Assembly (NCBI GenBank): GCA_012031335.1
Contig: JAAUTT010000362.1
Span: 1 to 5,590 of the forward strand
Reading direction: 5' to 3'
DNA length: 5,590 bases
Origin: Bacteroidales bacterium
GTDB taxonomy: Bacteria; Bacteroidota; Bacteroidia; Bacteroidales; JAAUTT01
The number at the start of each line of letters is the position of its first letter. Positions within the stretch are counted from its first letter, which is position 1. This document shows, piece by piece, positions 1 to 5,537 of the stretch. The notes beneath the pieces were generated by a model. The model saw only the letters and a list, made by a program, of their open reading frames with translations, searched no databases and was not told the origin of the DNA. A program made the translations under genes and the position numbers.

Positions 1-699
1 TGTAATACATTCTCGGGGAATATTCACCATGCAATGAAAGCCATTTCCGAACCGAACTTTTTGTAAATCAATATAATCATTAGTGAATTGTAATTCATCT
101 TCTAACGAAACTAGTTCAGTTGAATGAGACTGAACGGAATATCTCAAAAACTCGGATAGCTTAACGGAATAATCTTCGGCTTGTACAGGGCTTTCTTGTA
201 TTAAAGATTTTAAAGTACTTAGTGCATTAAACAAAAAATGTGGGTGTAATTGTTGCAAAAGCACTTGTTTTTGAGCCTCCAAGTTACCAACTTTTAGTTT
301 TTGGTTCTCCGATTCTGCCAAATCCTTTTTTCTCTTTAAAAGTTCCGAATTAATAATAACAAGTATGATTGTATTTAAAGCTATTGTTGCAACAATTGAA
401 TAAACTAAAAAAGACATGGGGTTCTGCTTTTCAGGAAAATTAAGAACTATAAGTGTTATTCCTGAATGCAACAAAAATGTTACAGTATAACTGGCAAAAT
501 ATCTGATAATGGATCTATTAGTCCGATTTACCAGATAGATATTAAAAAGCCAATTTAGAAATATTAATACAGTAAGGGAAATAAAACTTACTATTATTTG
601 CTCCAACCCTAGAGAATTGAACAGGTATATTGGCGCAACGCCGTACGTCGAGATTATTGGTGATGTTATAAGTGCTTTTGTTAATAGCTTGTTTTTCAT
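1..699 (-). CDS. LytS-type sensor histidine kinase, N-terminal 233 residues (3' end outside window)
   Basis: Membrane histidine kinase of the LytS/YehU class (His_kinase family), which normally phosphorylates a LytTR-type response regulator. The frame is open from ATG at 699 to the window edge with no stop. Hydrophobic stretches near residues 11-30, 35-57, 68-88 and 96-118 suggest about four membrane segments. A charged helical linker (about 119-150) follows, then the H-box LHPHFLFN at 151-158 with the probable phospho-acceptor His154. Downstream is the usual SEFLRYS and LEDELQFTNDYIDLQ segment (182-213). The ATP-binding N and G boxes would lie beyond the window. The ATG was chosen because the upstream codon in this frame is a stop (TAA, immediately before it) and the membrane region begins there. 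No sensor domain other than the membrane segments is visible, so the signal is unknown. Its partner regulator is not in the window. Class assignment is confident; the role is not. Confidence 0.9.
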   Translation of the reverse strand, partial: MKNKLLTKALITSPIISTYGVAPIYLFNSLGLEQIIVSFISLTVLIFLNWLFNIYLVNRTNRSIIRYFASYTVTFLLHSGITLIVLNFPEKQNPMSFLVYSIVATIALNTIILVIINSELLKRKKDLAESENQKLKVGNLEAQKQVLLQQLHPHFLFNALSTLKSLIQESPVQAEDYSVKLSEFLRYSVQSHSTELVSLEDELQFTNDYIDLQKVRFGNGFHCMVNIPRECIT

Positions 700-838
700 T
701 TAGTAAATATAAATTGCAATTGTTTGACAAACAAAATATCCTGTTCTCAATTGGACTTTATAAACAAATCAATTTCTATTTTATATATCATGGCACCTGA
801 GATCCCCACCGGAATTCCTATATCGTACCAAATCTACT
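700..838. other. Intergenic gap between abiEii and the histidine kinase gene
   Basis: About 140 AT-rich bases that should hold the kinase promoter and the end of the abiE transcript. I found no strong hairpin with a T-run that would serve as a terminator, no tRNA and no coding frame. A GTAGATTTGG match on the minus strand at 828-837 resembles both the Bacteroidota -7 promoter element (TAnnTTTG) and the CTnDOT core (GTAnnTTTGC), but such short motifs occur by chance. Confidence 0.5.
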
Positions 839-1696
839 TTATTTGAAAATACAATTAAATATTTTAAAAAGTGCCATTTTTACTTTTTCAAAATCTGGCA
901 ACCCTCCTGAAATTTGATGTGCCAAACTATTCTTCCAGGCTGCTGAAAGCTGTTTGTCGTTTTCGGGGTTAATGAGTTGGTCTATTCCAGTATATGTATA
1001 TCCTTTGAATGCCATTTTTTTATGAAAGGCTTCAACTATTGGTTTGTAGTCAAGTTCGGTAAAGTGCTTTGAAAGATACCAAATGTCGTAAAAGTCACGT
1101 GGTGCAGTGTATGAACGTTGGATTAATGCTCGCATCTTTTCGGCCAAAACTTCTTCAATGGTATAGCAAGGAACCTGCAAAGCATTATCTGTGAGTTTAT
1201 CGGAATAACTATGGGTAATATCTTTGCTTGCCAATGGGAAAAGAACTAATTCGTAAAGAATTATCTCAATTTTTATTTTGGTTTGCCAGCGTTGATGCGG
1301 TGGTGGTGTCTCGTTTCTGGGATGGTCTGAACCCCAGAATTTAATTATGGCTTCGTAACCTGTTAATTGGTTATTATACACCAATTCCTTAAGCGATTCA
1401 ATGTGCGTTGGCATTTCAACTCGCTGCTGTATAAGTGATGTAATTTCATTCAAATGTTTGCGAGTTAGTTTGAATTCCTTGTCGTTTGAGGTAAAATCAA
1501 GGTCTTCAGAGAAGCGATAATCGGGAATATAGCATTTCTTCAAGCAAGTTCCACCTTTAAATATTAGCTTTTGTCGCAATTCGGGTATTGTATAGATGGC
1601 ATCGAGAAAGTGGCCTAAAGCCCAATCTTTATCAATGGTACTTTTTAATACACCTTTTTGAGTTGCTATGGTTGCTATTTCTTTCTGTAGAATCAT
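839..1696 (-). CDS. abiEii: AbiEii/AbiGii-family nucleotidyltransferase toxin (type IV toxin-antitoxin / abortive infection)
   Basis: A 285-residue protein of the AbiEii family, nucleotidyltransferase-fold toxins that arrest growth and, in phage-infected cells, can cause abortive infection; some members transfer nucleotides to tRNA. The family motifs are visible in order. GGT at 48-50 (FKGGTCLKK) is followed by RFSEDLDF at 61-68, whose Asp65 and Asp67 are the expected metal-binding pair. A KIKIEI strand (140-145) may supply the third acidic residue. LAEKMRAL (184-191) and PRDFYDIWYL (199-208) form the conserved C-terminal signature. Length is normal and the frame is unbroken. The ATG starts on the base after the TAA that ends the original abiEi reading frame (1699-1697), the tight spacing expected for translational coupling. 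The neighbouring antitoxin gene is broken by frameshifts, so this toxin may be uncontrolled, silent, or paired with an antitoxin elsewhere; alternatively the frameshifts are sequence errors. Family assignment is firm; activity is inferred. Confidence 0.93.
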   Translation of the reverse strand: MILQKEIATIATQKGVLKSTIDKDWALGHFLDAIYTIPELRQKLIFKGGTCLKKCYIPDYRFSEDLDFTSNDKEFKLTRKHLNEITSLIQQRVEMPTHIESLKELVYNNQLTGYEAIIKFWGSDHPRNETPPPHQRWQTKIKIEIILYELVLFPLASKDITHSYSDKLTDNALQVPCYTIEEVLAEKMRALIQRSYTAPRDFYDIWYLSKHFTELDYKPIVEAFHKKMAFKGYTYTGIDQLINPENDKQLSAAWKNSLAHQISGGLPDFEKVKMALFKIFNCIFK

Positions 1697-2496
1697 TTAA
1701 TATTGCTTGTTACAAATATCCATAATTTCGTCTCGGCTAATATTTAACCTCAACCGCCACTTCGTTAACGAATTCGCCTTTGTCGGTACCAGCCGGGTCA
1801 AATACATTGTATTTTTTATTTACCTGTTGCTTTGCATACTTGGTAAAGGCTTTTAATCCTTTTTTTTCGAGCAATTCTGCCAAAAAACCCATTCGCTTAG
1901 TTGTAGAAATATTATTTATAGCTGTGCAATAGGCTATCATTTTATCACTATTGAGTTTTGCATTATCAAAAGCACGAATAAGTTCGGCATATCCTCCAGA
2001 ATGCTCCGGCATGTCGAAGCAATCGACAATGGTTTTATCAATATCGGTAATCCTATACTTTCGGCTTCCTTGACCCAGTGTGAGGATTCCTGTAATTTTG
2101 GATGGAGCTACACTAACAAATTTATAAGTAGTGCCGAATATTGCCTTACTTCTTTTACGGCTTGAAGTTTGAATAAAAACGTTATTTGAAAACTGTTCTG
2201 TTAAACCATGCGTATTGAGTGCAGACCAATAACCAATAGCCCCGTTATCGCTGATAAAACAACCTACTACCTTTTCATCGTTAAAATTTGCACGGCATAC
2301 TTGCCCCGCTCAATTCTGAAGAGTATTTTTTTATGGACTAGATTCTCAACCAATTCATTAATATCTAAAAATTTATTATTGAATTGTATTTTGAGCTCAT
2401 CCAATGTAAAAATATCCAGTTCAAAATCATCTATGCCAGCATAAAGTCAATTTGTTGCTGGGTTAAGTTTTCTGATATGTATGTGCTTCTTGCCAT
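1697..2496 (-). pseudogene. abiEi: AbiEi-family antitoxin gene, broken by three frameshifts (or affected by sequence errors)
   Basis: Joining three frames gives about 266 residues resembling the AbiEi antitoxins found with AbiEii: an N-terminal winged helix that represses the operon, and a C-terminal antitoxin domain. Frame one runs from ATG at 2496 (MARSTYISENLTQQQ) to a TAG at 2433-2431. Frame two resumes at IDDFELDIFTLDEL and continues to RIERGKY. Near 2297-2298 one base is missing, and frame three continues with CRANFNDE, GAIGYWSALNTHGLTEQ, the Lys/Arg-rich SSRKRSKAIFGT segment and KYRITDIDKTIVDCFD. At about 1760-1765 the frame slips again: the current frame stops at 1739-1737, whereas the frame one base over reads WRLRLNISRDEIMDICNKQY and ends with TAA at 1699-1697, directly against the abiEii ATG. 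The changes are one missing base near 2434-2436, one missing near 2297-2298, and one extra (or two missing) near 1762. Similarity persists across all breaks, so any decay is recent. An inverted repeat lies just upstream. Confidence 0.85.
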
Positions 2497-2511
2497 TACT
2501 TACTATTGTAT

Positions 2512-2538
2512 GATAAACCCTAATTATTGGGGTTTATC
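2512..2538. promoter_or_regulatory. Inverted repeat upstream of abiEi, candidate AbiEi operator
   Basis: Perfect 9-base arms GATAAACCC (2512-2520) and GGGTTTATC (2530-2538) surround a 9-base spacer. The repeat begins 16 bases upstream of the abiEi start codon. AbiEi antitoxins are known to repress their own promoter by binding inverted repeats, so autoregulation is the natural reading. A terminator for the ATPase gene is less likely, because no T-run follows the hairpin on the minus strand. Confidence 0.55.
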
Positions 2539-2539
2539 G

Positions 2540-2554
2540 TTACTTAAAAAGTAA
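2540..2554. repeat. Short inverted repeat next to the candidate abiE operator
   Basis: TTACTT (2540-2545) and AAGTAA (2549-2554) form a 6-base inverted repeat around AAA. It lies one base from the larger GATAAACCC repeat. The related sequence AAGTAATG recurs at the abiEi start codon on the minus strand. Described AbiE promoters carry two inverted repeats, so this may be a second, weaker site, but six-base arms in AT-rich DNA can be chance. Confidence 0.3.
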
Positions 2555-2693
2555 TGCTAATGTACAAATAAATTATTTAATGACAAGTGGTAAGGCGTAT
2601 TTTTATAAAATGGAGTAATCTTAATTCAGTCAATGAGTAAAAATTCATAAAAGCATCGAAATATGATAAATTAGTGAATAGTTTACTCACGTT
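2555..2693. other. Gap between the ATPase gene and the abiE promoter region
   Basis: About 140 AT-rich bases with no coding frame that I can support. A weak hairpin GTGAATA...TTACTCAC with one mismatch lies close to the end of the ATPase gene (about 2673-2689) but has no T-run on the minus strand, so I do not call it a terminator. This stretch is where the element backbone gives way to the abiE cargo. No direct repeat or recombination site is recognisable here. Confidence 0.4.
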
Positions 2694-3307
2694 TCAAACT
2701 CTCTTGTCTTTTGCCGATTCACTGAAAGCGATGAGGTTAAATTGTTCGCGTAAGCGGCTGCGAATGCGTGTGCCGTATATTTCTTCTATTTCGCTACTAT
2801 TGAGGTTGGTGGTTAAGTGGGTTAGCATGTGGCGAGAAATGAACAAATCGTATCGGGATAAAAGGATCTCTGCCAATACATTGCATTCGTTGCCATAGTA
2901 TTTTAGGTTATTCTCGGTGCCAAGGTCGTCAAAACACCAGGTGCGTGGAATGTCGTTTTTGAAGGCTTGTTTGCTGTATTTGTGAATGATGCTGTAACCT
3001 TCCTGGATAAATTCAAAACTAATATCACGGCAGGACTTCATAATAAATCGGGATTCAGGAGGTTGAATGTGCCGGATAATGTTCATTAATGAGGTTTGCC
3101 ACAACCAACTGGGCCGGAAAGTAAAATACCTTTGCGAAAGGAAAGGTTGAATTTTTCTTCTCCGGCACTGTCCTGAAAAATATACACCAGCAGTTTATAA
3201 ATGATTTCGTAATCATCGGCAATGACTTTGAAACCGGGATGATAAAGTTTTTTGCCTGTGGTTTCGATAAATGCAAGGCATTTGGTAAAATCGAAGGTTG
3301 TACTCAT
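2694..3307 (-). pseudogene. DnaC-like P-loop ATPase (helicase-loader type), one frameshift in the Walker A motif
   Basis: Probable AAA+ ATPase of the DnaC/IstB kind, often paired with replication-initiator proteins on Bacteroidota elements, where it would load the replicative helicase. From ATG at 3307 the frame encodes an N-terminal region and the Walker A start GPVGCGK (65-71), then runs into PH and a stop at 3088-3086. One base over, the frame continues TSLMNIIRHIQ, so the intact motif would be GPVGCGKTS. A single A is missing from an A-run on the minus strand (T-run at 3095-3097). Restoring it gives 204 residues with Walker B CFDDLG (125-130), a sensor-1-like THLTTNLNS (163-171) and an arginine-rich YGTRIRSRLRE segment (178-188), all in normal order and length. 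As written the ATP site is destroyed. The missing base in a homopolymer, with the rest preserved, suggests a sequence error or very recent mutation. The repeat block at 3326-3477 separates it from the gene upstream. Confidence 0.82.
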
Positions 3308-3325
3308 ACTTTTTTATTTTATTAC

Positions 3326-3351
3326 TTTCTTTTGGCTTGACCCAAAAGAAA
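3326..3351. repeat. Perfect 10-base-arm hairpin just upstream of the ATPase gene
   Basis: TTTCTTTTGG (3326-3335) and CCAAAAGAAA (3342-3351) are perfect inverted arms around the 6-base loop CTTGAC. The hairpin lies 18 bases before the ATPase start codon. On the minus strand it could act as an attenuator or an RNA-processing structure between the two genes, or it could be the edge of the larger repeat block beside it. I recall similar 'ctttTGGCTTGACCCAAAAG' sequences between genes in other Bacteroidota, but this is memory, not a search. Confidence 0.7.
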
Positions 3352-3370
3352 CAAAAGGTCAAGGCTTACT

Positions 3371-3477
3371 GAAAATTGGCTAAAAAACGTCTGCGTTTGC
3401 TACTGCGGGCATAAACTCGCTGCGCTCAAACAAATGCCCTCGTTACACAAACTTGACGTTTTCTTAACGCCATTTTC
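3371..3477. repeat. Large imperfect nested inverted repeat (REP/MITE-like block)
   Basis: About 107 non-coding bases that fold back on themselves in layers. The outer arms are 3371-3391 (GAAAATTGGC...ACGTC) and 3455-3477 (GACGT...GCCATTTTC). Inside are GTTTG (3395-3399) with CAAAC (3448-3452), then GGGCAT (3407-3412) with ATGCCC (3434-3439). The apical loop contains the mirror-like CTCGCTGCGCTC (3417-3428). The core is visibly richer in G and C than the flanks. It fills the gap between two genes that would otherwise be adjacent in one operon. A dispersed intergenic repeat or small non-autonomous element is the likeliest reading; a structured RNA or an origin-like site is possible. No flanking target-site duplication was identified. 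Confidence 0.65.
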
Positions 3478-3487
3478 AGAAGGCCGG

Positions 3488-4219
3488 TCATAATGGTTCG
3501 GCATAGTTTTTATTGTTTGGGTCGGGTTTGGGTTTTTGCTGAGATTTTGGCAAGCCATGCGGAGCAATAAACCGTTGGCAGTTTAGCATCCAATTTCGGG
3601 CGGCGGCTTTCCAGTCTTTCATTTTGGCACGACCGCCAACTAACCAACCGTTGCTTTCGAAGTAGTTGAAAAACTTTTCGGCTTCAACGGGCGGAAAGTT
3701 CTTTTCATAGAAATAAATTTTGACGTGATCCAATGGCGGGGGCATTGCATTGACGGCTGACTCTTCGTTCTTTTTCTTTTCGCGGAATTTTTCTTTTTCT
3801 TCTTTTGTATTCATAGCTGAATTTTTTAAATCAAAATTTTGGGATTGCCCAATCAAGTTTGTTTGGTTTAATTTGTTTATATTGTTTAAAGAAGGGCTCA
3901 CATCTATATCACTTCCATTATCACATCTATTATCAAAAGTGTACAGGTAAACCAAGCTACCTTTATGCTTATTGTAAGAGGGTTCGTAACGGATATAATT
4001 CCAGCTACTAAGCTCTTTTAAGCATTTTACATAGGTGTTTACCGAACCGATTTTGGCCATTTTCATCATTTCGTTACGGGATATAGAAATTGGATTGTGA
4101 AAAAAATTAAGGTTCCAGCAACGGAACAATGCCATGTAAAGGCTTATATGAAACGGTGTAAGTCGGGTGTCGGAATCAATTCTTTCGAATACGCCCGACA
4201 GATGTTTGATGTAATTCAT
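3488..4219 (-). CDS. Winged-helix replication-initiator-like protein (DnaD-like C-terminal segment)
   Basis: A 243-residue protein of a type common on Bacteroidota integrative elements. Residues about 18-95 look like a winged-helix DNA-binding domain: TPFHISLYMALFRCWN is a start helix, SISRNEMMKMAKIGSVNTYVKCLKEL a helix-turn-helix, and WNYIRYEPSYNKHKGSLVYLYTF the wing. A polar linker follows (about 96-163), with a highly charged stretch at 139-153. The C-terminal segment (164-213) ends in GWLVGGRAKMKDWKAAARNWM, the aromatic pattern seen at the end of DnaD-like phage and plasmid replication proteins. It starts 15 bases after the end of the excisionase-like gene, so the two are almost certainly co-transcribed, and a DnaC-like ATPase gene follows. 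That neighbour supports a role in replication start, although plain transcriptional regulation cannot be excluded. The frame is intact. Fold is inferred from sequence pattern only. Confidence 0.75.
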   Translation of the reverse strand: MNYIKHLSGVFERIDSDTRLTPFHISLYMALFRCWNLNFFHNPISISRNEMMKMAKIGSVNTYVKCLKELSSWNYIRYEPSYNKHKGSLVYLYTFDNRCDNGSDIDVSPSLNNINKLNQTNLIGQSQNFDLKNSAMNTKEEKEKFREKKKNEESAVNAMPPPLDHVKIYFYEKNFPPVEAEKFFNYFESNGWLVGGRAKMKDWKAAARNWMLNCQRFIAPHGLPKSQQKPKPDPNNKNYAEPL

Positions 4220-4234
4220 CCATAGCGGGGTGTA

Positions 4235-4519
4235 TTATTTAAAGATGCTTAACTGTTGCTTTCGTGATTGCAGCATTTGCTGGATGTCGGCATAGTCGTA
4301 ATAAAGCACACCTCCAATTTTGGTGTATGGCAATGTGCCATTAACACGCAGGTTTTGCAATGTACCGGGTGAAATGTTGAGTATTTTTCGGACTTCGTAG
4401 GATTTGAGCCATTTTTTTGATGGTTGGCCACTTTGTTCTTTAAAAAGCTGTTTGATTTCAGAGAGTATTTCCATTTTAAACTCTCGTAAATCGTCGGTAG
4501 TGATAATTTCCGCTGCCAT
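4235..4519 (-). CDS. Small helix-turn-helix protein, excisionase-like (HTH_17 / MerR-type)
   Basis: A 94-residue protein with a Lys/Glu-rich N-terminal helix (about 8-33) and a MerR/excisionase-type winged helix at about 37-86: WLKSYEVRKILNIS, then PGTLQNLRVNGTLPYTKIGG and VLYYDYADIQQML. This is the Xis2d/'helix-turn-helix domain-containing protein' type widespread in Bacteroidota conjugative and mobilizable elements, where such proteins bend DNA for excision or regulate transfer. It is the first gene after RteC, separated by a palindrome-rich gap. In CTnDOT, RteC activates an operon that starts with similar small proteins, so this is the likely RteC target here. The start ATG at 4519 has no clear Shine-Dalgarno, as is usual for this phylum. 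The 15-base gap to the next gene marks one operon. Whether it acts as excisionase or regulator cannot be decided from sequence. Confidence 0.85.
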   Translation of the reverse strand: MAAEIITTDDLREFKMEILSEIKQLFKEQSGQPSKKWLKSYEVRKILNISPGTLQNLRVNGTLPYTKIGGVLYYDYADIQQMLQSRKQQLSIFK

Positions 4520-4529
4520 GTTTTATTGT

Positions 4530-4552
4530 TTTTGAGTTATTGTATCTCAAAA
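4530..4552. repeat. Inverted repeat in the leader of the excisionase-like gene
   Basis: TTTTGAG (4530-4536) and CTCAAAA (4546-4552) are perfect 7-base arms around a 9-base spacer, starting 11 bases upstream of the start codon at 4519. It could be an autoregulatory operator for the helix-turn-helix protein or a leader hairpin covering the ribosome-binding region. Short and AT-rich, so it may be chance. Confidence 0.35.
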
Positions 4553-4583
4553 TTGAATAAATGACAGCAAAGTAATTCACAGG

Positions 4584-4604
4584 TTTATACCAAGTTGGTA
4601 TAAA
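4584..4604. promoter_or_regulatory. 21-base perfect palindrome, candidate RteC operator
   Basis: Arms TTTATACCAA (4584-4593) and TTGGTATAAA (4595-4604) flank a single G, giving a perfect odd palindrome 65 bases upstream of the excisionase-like gene. Its core ACCAAGTTGGT recurs at 4675-4685, centre to centre 86 bases apart. In CTnDOT, RteC activates the excision operon by binding inverted-repeat half-sites upstream of that promoter, so the position between rteC and the presumed target fits. I could not identify a convincing TTTG/TAnnTTTG promoter pair at standard spacing beside it. Confidence 0.6.
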
Positions 4605-4668
4605 ATAAGTTTTGAGGTAATTTGAATTAAATTAGGTTATTAAAAGCATAAAAACGTATCGGATTTGT

Positions 4669-4702
4669 AATAATACCAAGTTGGTTTCACCTTGGTATTA
4701 TT
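4669..4702. promoter_or_regulatory. Perfect 12-base-arm inverted repeat over the rteC stop codon (operator or terminator)
   Basis: AATAATACCAAG (4669-4680) and CTTGGTATTATT (4691-4702) are perfect arms around a 10-base loop. The right arm contains the rteC stop codon (4698-4700). The left arm together with the loop also contains ACCAAGTTGGT (4675-4685), the same core as the palindrome at 4584-4604. Two readings compete: a second binding site of the same regulator, or a hairpin that ends the rteC transcript. No clear T-run follows on the minus strand, which weakens the terminator reading. Confidence 0.6.
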
Positions 4703-5537
4703 CGTCCTGTTCTTCTATTTTCTTTATTAATGCAGCTTTCATACTATCGAGAAACTTCGGTGGATTTTGCCGATTCTTAATTTCGAGGTAGGTACGGTAG
4801 AAATCACCAAGGTCAAAATCAAAGATATTCTCCATAAATAGTGCTATTTCCTTTATATCAACAGAACCATTGTTGATGCAACCACATGCCTGTAGAGCGT
4901 AGATAAGTTCAACCAGCGATATTTTAGAATCGGTCCAGGCGTATTTGCTTTTTCGTATTTGACCAGAACGATTGTTATGTTCTTTACGTTCTAGCGAAGC
5001 TAATTCGGAATTGAGGTAAATGCAAAGCAAATCATTTGCTAATATCTTTGCTACTTTATAATCGTGACTGGTTGAAAAATCGGGGTCGGAGTCATAGCTA
5101 AAGGAATTAACATATAAGCGGAGGTCGAGCCTGCCACGGACAAAATATTTATCATCAAGATAAGTCATATTGTTTCGAAAATATTGGTAAAACTCAAGAT
5201 TTTCGGAAAAGTACAGCTCTATTTTTGCAATTTCATTTTGCAAATATTTCTTTTGCGATTTATCGCTACCCGTGGGACGCTTAGATTCGATATTGAATAT
5301 TTTTATGAAATATATGAGCTTGCTGTAAATAGATGGTTTTATTTCTTTGAAAAACGTTATTTCATCGAACTGTGTTATAAAATGGCACTTACGGATGTAT
5401 TCTTTTAATTCAACAAGCGTTTTATTAATTAGCCCAATTGAAACTTCGGCTCTCTTTAAGATTCCGGTTTCTTCTGTTTCAACTAATTTTAGTTGAATTG
5501 ATAAATGCTCTCTTATTTTATAAATCTCATCCAGCAT
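4698..5537 (-). CDS. rteC: RteC-family regulator of mobile-element excision and transfer
   Basis: A 279-residue RteC-family protein. In the conjugative transposon CTnDOT, RteC is the DNA-binding activator of the excision operon. Recognisable parts are FFKEIKPSIYSKLIYFIKIFNIE (62-84) in the N-terminal half. The family's strongest signature is in the C-terminal half: WTDSKISLVELIYALQACGCINNGSVDIKEI (201-231), FDFDLGDFYRTYLEIKNR (239-256) and PPKFLDSMKAALIKKI (259-274). Length is normal for the family and the frame is intact. The ATG shares one base with the TAA of an upstream frame (TAATG at 5539-5535), indicating translational coupling. The stop codon lies inside a perfect hairpin that also carries a candidate operator. 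RteA/RteB-type two-component genes, if present, would lie to the right of the window. RteC homologues also occur in chromosomal and degenerate elements, so this gene marks an element but not an active one. Confidence 0.92.
   Translation of the reverse strand: MLDEIYKIREHLSIQLKLVETEETGILKRAEVSIGLINKTLVELKEYIRKCHFITQFDEITFFKEIKPSIYSKLIYFIKIFNIESKRPTGSDKSQKKYLQNEIAKIELYFSENLEFYQYFRNNMTYLDDKYFVRGRLDLRLYVNSFSYDSDPDFSTSHDYKVAKILANDLLCIYLNSELASLERKEHNNRSGQIRKSKYAWTDSKISLVELIYALQACGCINNGSVDIKEIALFMENIFDFDLGDFYRTYLEIKNRQNPPKFLDSMKAALIKKIEEQDE

Noticed and set aside
542..730. Minus-strand open frame of 62 codons overlapping the kinase start
   Set aside because: It is out of frame with the histidine kinase, whose membrane segments and H-box run continuously from ATG at 699; the overlapping frame shows no recognisable domain.
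1737..2012. A separate 91-codon gene starting at the ATG at 2012
   Set aside because: Its frame continues upstream without a stop to about 2300 with conserved AbiEi sequence, so the ATG at 2012 is an internal methionine of the broken antitoxin gene.
2208..2444. Plus-strand open frame of 78 codons
   Set aside because: It is antisense to the region where the abiEi frames show clear family sequence, and its own translation resembles nothing.
2674..2898. Plus-strand open frame of 74 codons
   Set aside because: Antisense to the conserved C-terminal half of the DnaC-like ATPase; no independent support.
3055..3276. Minus-strand open frame of 73 codons inside the ATPase gene
   Set aside because: Third frame across the Walker A region; the other two frames jointly give the whole ATPase with no use of this one.
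3371..3477. Possible CRISPR-like or tandem repeat array
   Set aside because: The block is one set of nested inverted arms, not regularly spaced direct repeats with spacers.
3750..3950. Plus-strand open frame rich in Phe and Ser
   Set aside because: Mirror image of the Lys/Glu-rich linker of the initiator-like protein; a composition artefact.
4249..4431. Minus-strand open frame of 60 codons inside the excisionase-like gene
   Set aside because: Shifted frame of the helix-turn-helix gene; the true frame has a complete HTH motif.
5184..5408. Plus-strand open frame of 74 codons antisense to rteC
   Set aside because: Antisense shadow of the AT-rich N-terminal half of rteC; no domain, no expected neighbour.
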